From: Patiria miniata
Lineage: Eukaryota; Echinodermata; Asteroidea; Valvatida; Asterinidae
Length of the DNA stretch: 64,000 nucleotides
Direction: 5' to 3'
Assembly (NCBI RefSeq): GCF_015706575.1
Contig: NW_024037069.1
Location: forward strand, 37,593,315-37,657,314
In this document: one piece after another, positions 59,008-64,000 of the stretch
Numbering within the stretch: position 1 is the stretch's first letter
Layout: each line of letters opens with the position of its first letter
Notes under the pieces: generated by a model
Told to the model about the DNA's origin: nothing
The model's input: the letters and a program-made list of their open reading frames with translations, nothing else
The model's database searches: none
Position numbers and translations under genes: made by a program

Positions 59008-60721
59008 AATCATCATTCTACAGGTGTATCATAGGACAAATCTCATATGTCTGAAAAAAATAATTCCCTGAACAATACGTATATATTTTTTTACTCTCGA
59101 GGAATATTTTGTATGCATCTTTCTCTTAACAAGTGGTATTGTTCACGTGATGTCTACTCATTTTTTCGTAATAAGTAGAATTTCCTTACACTCATCTTGA
59201 ATATAAGAAAAATCGATTGCAAATTAAATTGCAGTATTCAGTTGAAGGGCAAGGATTTAATGTCCCAGCTATTATAGGGCTAACCCCGAAAAAAATATGC
59301 AATTAAACTCAACAATACAAAAATTATTTACATTTGAATGAGACTTTGAGAACAAAATTCAACCCGTGTTTGGGAATAATTACCCAAAAATATTGCGAAG
59401 CATTTGCGACACAACGATAAATATGTTCTAGAACTTTTGACTGGTTCTAGACCCCATTTAGAGTCAATAACGCAGGGGCCGGGAACCAGTCGGATGGCAG
59501 GATGATCTGTTTGTGCGCGTTAGTCTGTAGGGCTAGACGTTGTTATGATGAATACGCGACAACCCGCCGCCGCCGCGATACCCGCCGCCGCAAGAGGACG
59601 TTATCACGATCAACCAATATCACCTGGAACTGCCAGTAACAACGTCTAGGGAATCTTGTAAAATCTTGGCAGTTTGTGGGTGAGGCTGTATCCAAATCAG
59701 CTGTCTAGAGCTAGGCCTAGGTTTGAAAATACGCGGGACGCGCTGACAATAGACGTAGCCGTAGTTCTGGTTCGGACACGGCCTTATATTTGTTGGTCGT
59801 GACAACGCCCTCTCGCGGCGGCGGGTTATCGCGTATCAAATCATAACAACGTCTAACCCCTAGAGTATGCGCGTACGCAAAATCAACCAAGAAATGCTTT
59901 ATGTACACGTTCACAATTTGAAAAAAATATCTTTAAAAAATACAACTTGTAAATTTGTAAGAAGAAAACACACGGACAACGCGACTTTAACCATCGAAAA
60001 GCTTACAACATTATGGTACTTCTAAATTTCACTCGTATGGTCTCCCTTTCTTCGGCGAACTTTCAAAATGAATAACATTTCCGAAAAAAGCAAAAGGAAT
60101 TCGATTAAAATTTTACAGTTTGCACTGGAATAGAGATCGTAGATGTATGATAATTTGCGTGAAAAAGATCATTGGCGTGAAAAATTCTATTGATTTGAAC
60201 GCTTTCAAAATTGTACGTCATTTAGTCCTCATTAGTTCTAATTTCCAAGCCGACACAAGCTGAAAATCGTTTACAAGGGGAATACAATTTGTTTTAATTA
60301 CAACCGATCAGTCTAGTATGTTGGTTTACTTATTTTGGCCTATATTTTATTAATTGATTTCATTGTTTAAAGCAAGATACCAAGTAATTACGATCAGAAC
60401 TTCCAAATTTCATTTCATTTTGGGGGTGGGGTGTTAAATTATTGTCGGCCTAACTGTGTGTGATGTAAGCAGTTGCGGCGCCAGACTCTACAATTTGGAG
60501 GGCAAGTGAGGGGCAAAGAAACATTTTTTTTAGGGAGGGGAGGGGGGGGCACGTACAAAAAAAAATCACCGGCCTTGGGGAAAACATCTGAAGCGGTTGG
60601 GCTGTCGTGATTTTTGAGAGGTTGTGGTGATGTCGTGTGACACCCTCCTTTGCGAATCATTATATTGTATGATTTGTGATTTTATGTATAAACAACGTAC
60701 CTTATATATATGTACGTGTAG
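59008..60721 (+). other. 3' flank of receptor gene 2 and junction to unit 3
   Basis: Counterpart of 26871-28628, with the foldback element at 59524-59865 and the G-run segment at about 60529-60549. Unit 3 begins within about 60449-60641. No gene is seen. Confidence 0.55.
59524..59865. mobile_element. foldback element after receptor gene 2
   Basis: Same element as 27404-27765, with GC-rich arms around GAGGACGTTATCACGA. A short deletion in the right arm makes the arms slightly less equal than in unit 1. Confidence 0.75.
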
Positions 60722-60868
60722 ATCATGTTCCTTTGCGAGAGAAACAAGTTCAAGGTCGCTATGAATGGCTTGCATCTCTTCGAATACGAGCATCGTCTGC
60801 CGTTTCAAAATATCACCGCTTTGCAGATAGCTGGCGATTGTGTCGTGAACGAGATCCGATACTACTGA
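60722..60868 (+). pseudogene. orphan galectin terminal exon, unit 3
   Basis: 48 open codons and TGA after a GTGTAG acceptor. It differs from the unit 2 orphan exon by a single residue (CERNKF instead of CERDKF). Upstream galectin exons are absent. The same alternatives apply: relic, or distant alternative last exon of the galectin gene. Confidence 0.8.
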
Positions 60869-63800
60869 GCAAGCCTCGGAATTGGTTTGATGAGCAGTTT
60901 CTATGGCAACGGTGGAGAGTGGGGCCTATCTGTATAGTTCAAATTTATTTTAATTAGAAATTCACTGATAATTGGTTGCAGGATTTGAGGTCAGAAAGGC
61001 TCTTTTTTGAAATCTGCGAAATCTGGGATTTACAGACTTTACTGATTGAGTTATATTTCTGTGAAATGTTATTTTTCTGTAGTTATTTTTTTTCTTAAGA
61101 TAATATATTAGTTTGTGATTCAAGCTGTAATGTATTTCATCAAGCCAAGCTTTTTTCCATTAAGATTTGAGATTTGTGATTTTGACTGTGATTGTGAAGA
61201 TCAATGATTAATCTGTAGCTCATGATGATAACTTTTCATCGTCAAAAATTGCAATATCGGTAATTTCTGGTGTCTTTATAATCCGTTATGTTGTAGTAGC
61301 AGCTCAAGCGACAAATGTAAAACAACGATTGTAAGGAAAGGAAAAGTATGGAGAAGGAAGTTAAGAATATTTGTTGAGCATCGGAATGGATTTTGCTTTT
61401 ATATAGTGGTATTAAATGACAACAATAACGAAGGAAGTGGTCATTCTCCAATCTCCATGGAGATTCCGCTTACCGCTTACAGTTCTTTCTGTGTAGTAAA
61501 ATAAACAAACTGAAATTAACATTAAAACCGTTTTCCAATTAGAAAAACGATATTATGTTATTTTTATTTACCCTGATGAAAATTTAATGTTTAAGCAATG
61601 TATGTATATTTTGTCTTTCAAATCTTGTTAATATATTTTTTATTTTGTTTTCCTTTTTTTGGCAGCAAAACGATTTTTGGCAGAATTTAACAAATTTTTG
61701 GCTCACTTCTGGACTACACATTACATGAAAATTAGCTACTGCTGAATAAAGTAATGTTTGATTATAAAGTATATTTTAATGTCAGCTTAAAAATTGCTCA
61801 CTTTCGTTGGAAGTATACATGTATACTGGACTTTGTTTGATGACCGTATATATATATAGCAATAGACATTATGCCTCATGATTATACAACTTCATAATGT
61901 ATACAACTTCATAATATCTTCCTCCATATTGCAATTTTAATGCGCTGCAAAAACTGAAGTGTTAATTTAACACCATTCGGTATCTATATAGGACAACACC
62001 AGTAAAATTTAACACCAGATGGTCCTATATAGGTCCTATATAAGTTCATTTAAGGCTTTGTATACTATTGCAGGCTTTGCGCTACTTTGTGCTAATATAG
62101 AATTTTATCGATAAGCTTATGATAAAGTATGAAGAGTGACAACTCAAGTATAGATTTAATTAATTGTGTTCACCTTAATTAGCTCCAGCTGTAATCGTGG
62201 TGCTTTATGTGGCTAAGTGGCTTAGTAGGCTTTGGGGGTACTTAATAAAAATAGATCCGGAAATGTCCATACACGGTGGTGCAAAAAGAAGGAAACCAAC
62301 TTTTGCCAGAAATTTTTCACCTACTTGTTGAGCATATTTCAAAAATTCAATTAAATGGTAATAAAATATTGATCTTTAAACGCAAGTGACGAAAAAAACA
62401 TTGCCAATTATGCATATTTTGCCTCTGAGAATAATTTCATGTGCTAAACCTGTTTGTCCACGGACGGCAATATTCCATCCGCTTGACTGCATATGAGCAC
62501 CGGAGCTTAATTCAAAGACAAAAAACACTACATTTCAAATAATCCTGAGCGTTTGTTTGGCCACAAATTTGAATCCCCAAGAAACATTGGTAATTTAAAA
62601 GACAACACTCCGAGCTGAGGGACAGAGGCCGAGAGTTCCGTATTGCGATGAATGTCTTGCTTAAACGTCATTTTCTGTTTCAAAATATTCTTATTCAAAG
62701 GTTGCAATTTAGTGAAATTTTCAAACGCTGTTTTGTTTTGATCCGAAACATTAACTGTAGAGGTTTATTAGGATGATTTTCAATTTGAATAGTTTAATGA
62801 ATATATACAGTTTGTATTTATATGTTTGCATGGCTTAAACAATTATATTCATAGTGCTTATGGTTATATTACTCCCTTTCATTTATTTGGTTACTTACCT
62901 CGGCACTCACACTAAGCAATACATGATTAATAGTTCAATTATTCTCGTCTAATTCCTGTATTTTATAGCGAGTACGATTTATACTGACATAGTTTAACTC
63001 AACGATCGATGCGGATATCGTTTGGTTGTTACAGCAGCTATGTGCTGGGAAAATGAGTTTCTGCACGCGTTTCCGCGGACGGTCGTTCCGACCCAAAGTC
63101 AATGGCAGCCACGATTGTCTGTGCACCGTGGCCGCGCCTGGCTACACATTACACTCAGCTGGGATCAATGTTTTATTTCTCTCATGCAGAGAAAATTAAA
63201 TCTATCAGAACCAATTATTAATCGTGACCACACATTCACAAAACTGATGATTAGTGGCTTTAATTCGGGGTGTTTTTTAGGTTGTAAAATCTAGAAAAGC
63301 AGACGGGCATTGCCGTGGCCTGTATGTACATGTAGCAAGCCCCATTTGTGGCTCAAAATAGGCCTTAACTTAGGCCTACTGCGTGGACTTTTTTCCGTAT
63401 TTGAGCCACCAGCAGCGATAGCAACATGTGAGGAAAAGTTGTCTGGAGGAAATCGAAATCGGGACTGTTTTGTTTTCACTTGTTATTCCTTAACCAGGGA
63501 AAATCGAAAGGTCGGCACATGCCCCCTGACCTGACCCAGAGAAAAAAGGGCGTAATTTTTGGACAAACTCTGCAAATTTCGCCTGAAAATTACAAGACAG
63601 ACAGAAACAGAATGAAATATTTCACCCTCGTTATTAACTAGGTACACGTATATATCTTTCATAGTGAATATCAAGTGAAAAGACAATCATAATTTTCATT
63701 CTTAAAAACCATTAAAATTGGCTTCATCACCATTGAGTGCCTCCAGAAGTCAGGTATTGGAGCCCTAGGGATATTTGACTGAAAACTGGGGGATTCTGAA

Positions 63801-64000
63801 GGATACAGAATACCTCATTCCTATAGATATACTTGCTCGGGGACTATTCGCACGGCTGGACAACAACTCTGGCGCCATTTCCTGCAGCTGTTTCCTTCTT
63901 TCTGTCATGAACTTCAACTGAACTTCAATTTTACATGAACTTCAATTTTACATGCGCACTTTCTACAACATTTTAACACAGCTGTGATCAACGAAACAGA
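60869..64000 (+). other. spacer of unit 3
   Basis: Former galectin 3'UTR and spacer as in the other units. It contains AATAAA at 61745-61750 and the GC-rich block. No gene is recognised in the visible part. The extreme right end has a small local duplication around GAACTTCAATTTTACAT (63910-63952). Confidence 0.55.
61943..62040. mobile_element. truncated 130-bp MITE, unit 3
   Basis: The left end CGCTGCAAAAACTG and middle match 29844-29973. The right end and about 40 bp of neighbouring sequence (GGAAACCGTTTGAG in the other units) are missing, and GGTCCTATATA is repeated at the break. The insertion was therefore shared with unit 2 and later cut in unit 3. Confidence 0.75.

Larger units (their letters stand above)
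28355..60448 (+). repeat. tandem duplication unit 2 (32.1 kb)
   Basis: Same order as unit 1: galectin terminal exon, spacer, receptor gene, 3' flank. It is about 10 kb longer because of insertions in receptor introns 2 (about 34630-36480), 12 (about 46735-52492) and 13 (about 53072-55498). All 16 receptor exons are kept at full length, and splice sites match those of unit 1. Confidence 0.85.
60449..64000 (+). repeat. tandem duplication unit 3, cut by the window edge
   Basis: Similarity to units 1 and 2 runs from the junction to the last base, which corresponds to about 9400 in unit 1 and 31940 in unit 2. It contains the orphan galectin exon, 3'UTR relic with AATAAA at 61745-61750, a truncated copy of the 130-bp MITE (about 61943-62040) and the GC-rich block at about 63059-63180. 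The receptor start codon would be expected about 1.4 kb beyond the edge. Confidence 0.85.

Overview
The window is AT-rich animal genomic DNA with long introns (72-bp exons separated by 0.2-4 kb), canonical GT-AG junctions, tRNA-derived SINEs, LINE 3' fragments and many short inverted-repeat DNA transposons. The gene families (a galectin; a leucine-rich-repeat receptor with an ephrin-receptor-like Cys-rich domain and many membrane spans) and the G/C-run hAT-like MITEs point to a marine invertebrate. An echinoderm or another invertebrate deuterostome is my best guess, but this is inference and no species is claimed.

Layout. (1) 2487-6356: a complete five-exon galectin gene on the + strand (184 aa by my splice model). 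(2) About 6109-28354: unit 1 of a tandem duplication. It starts in the last galectin intron, carries galectin exon 5 with its 3'UTR and about 3.5 kb of spacer, then a 16-exon gene (10802-26870, 1146 aa) for a receptor-like protein: signal peptide, LRRNT, about 12 LRRs, Cys-rich domain, about 9 membrane spans and a cytoplasmic tail. (3) About 28355-60448: unit 2, the same order with an orphan galectin exon 5 (28629-28775) and a second intact 16-exon gene (33297-59007, 1168 aa). It is about 10 kb longer because of insertions in introns 2, 12 and 13. (4) About 60449-64000: the start of unit 3 with another orphan galectin exon (60722-60868). The window ends before its receptor gene, which would be expected just past the right edge.

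Both receptor copies splice in frame through all 16 exons without a stop, so both look functional. They are about 98% identical over the large last-but-one exon. LRR exons 2-6 differ much more, nearly always by amino-acid replacements, and in LRRs 1-3 and 5 many of these fall at positions expected on the ligand-facing beta strand, while the introns beside them stay similar. This looks like recent duplication followed by diversification of recognition, as in immune or chemosensory receptor arrays. The galectin is a secreted or cytosolic glycan-binding protein. A shared role with the receptors is possible from proximity only.

The introns and spacers hold a catalogue of non-autonomous elements (hAT-like MITEs with 8-bp target duplications, a Tc1/mariner-like full palindrome, foldback elements, minisatellites). 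Some are shared by the units and some are unit-specific, which allows insertions and duplications to be ordered. All exon joins and percentage differences are hand work from the sequence.
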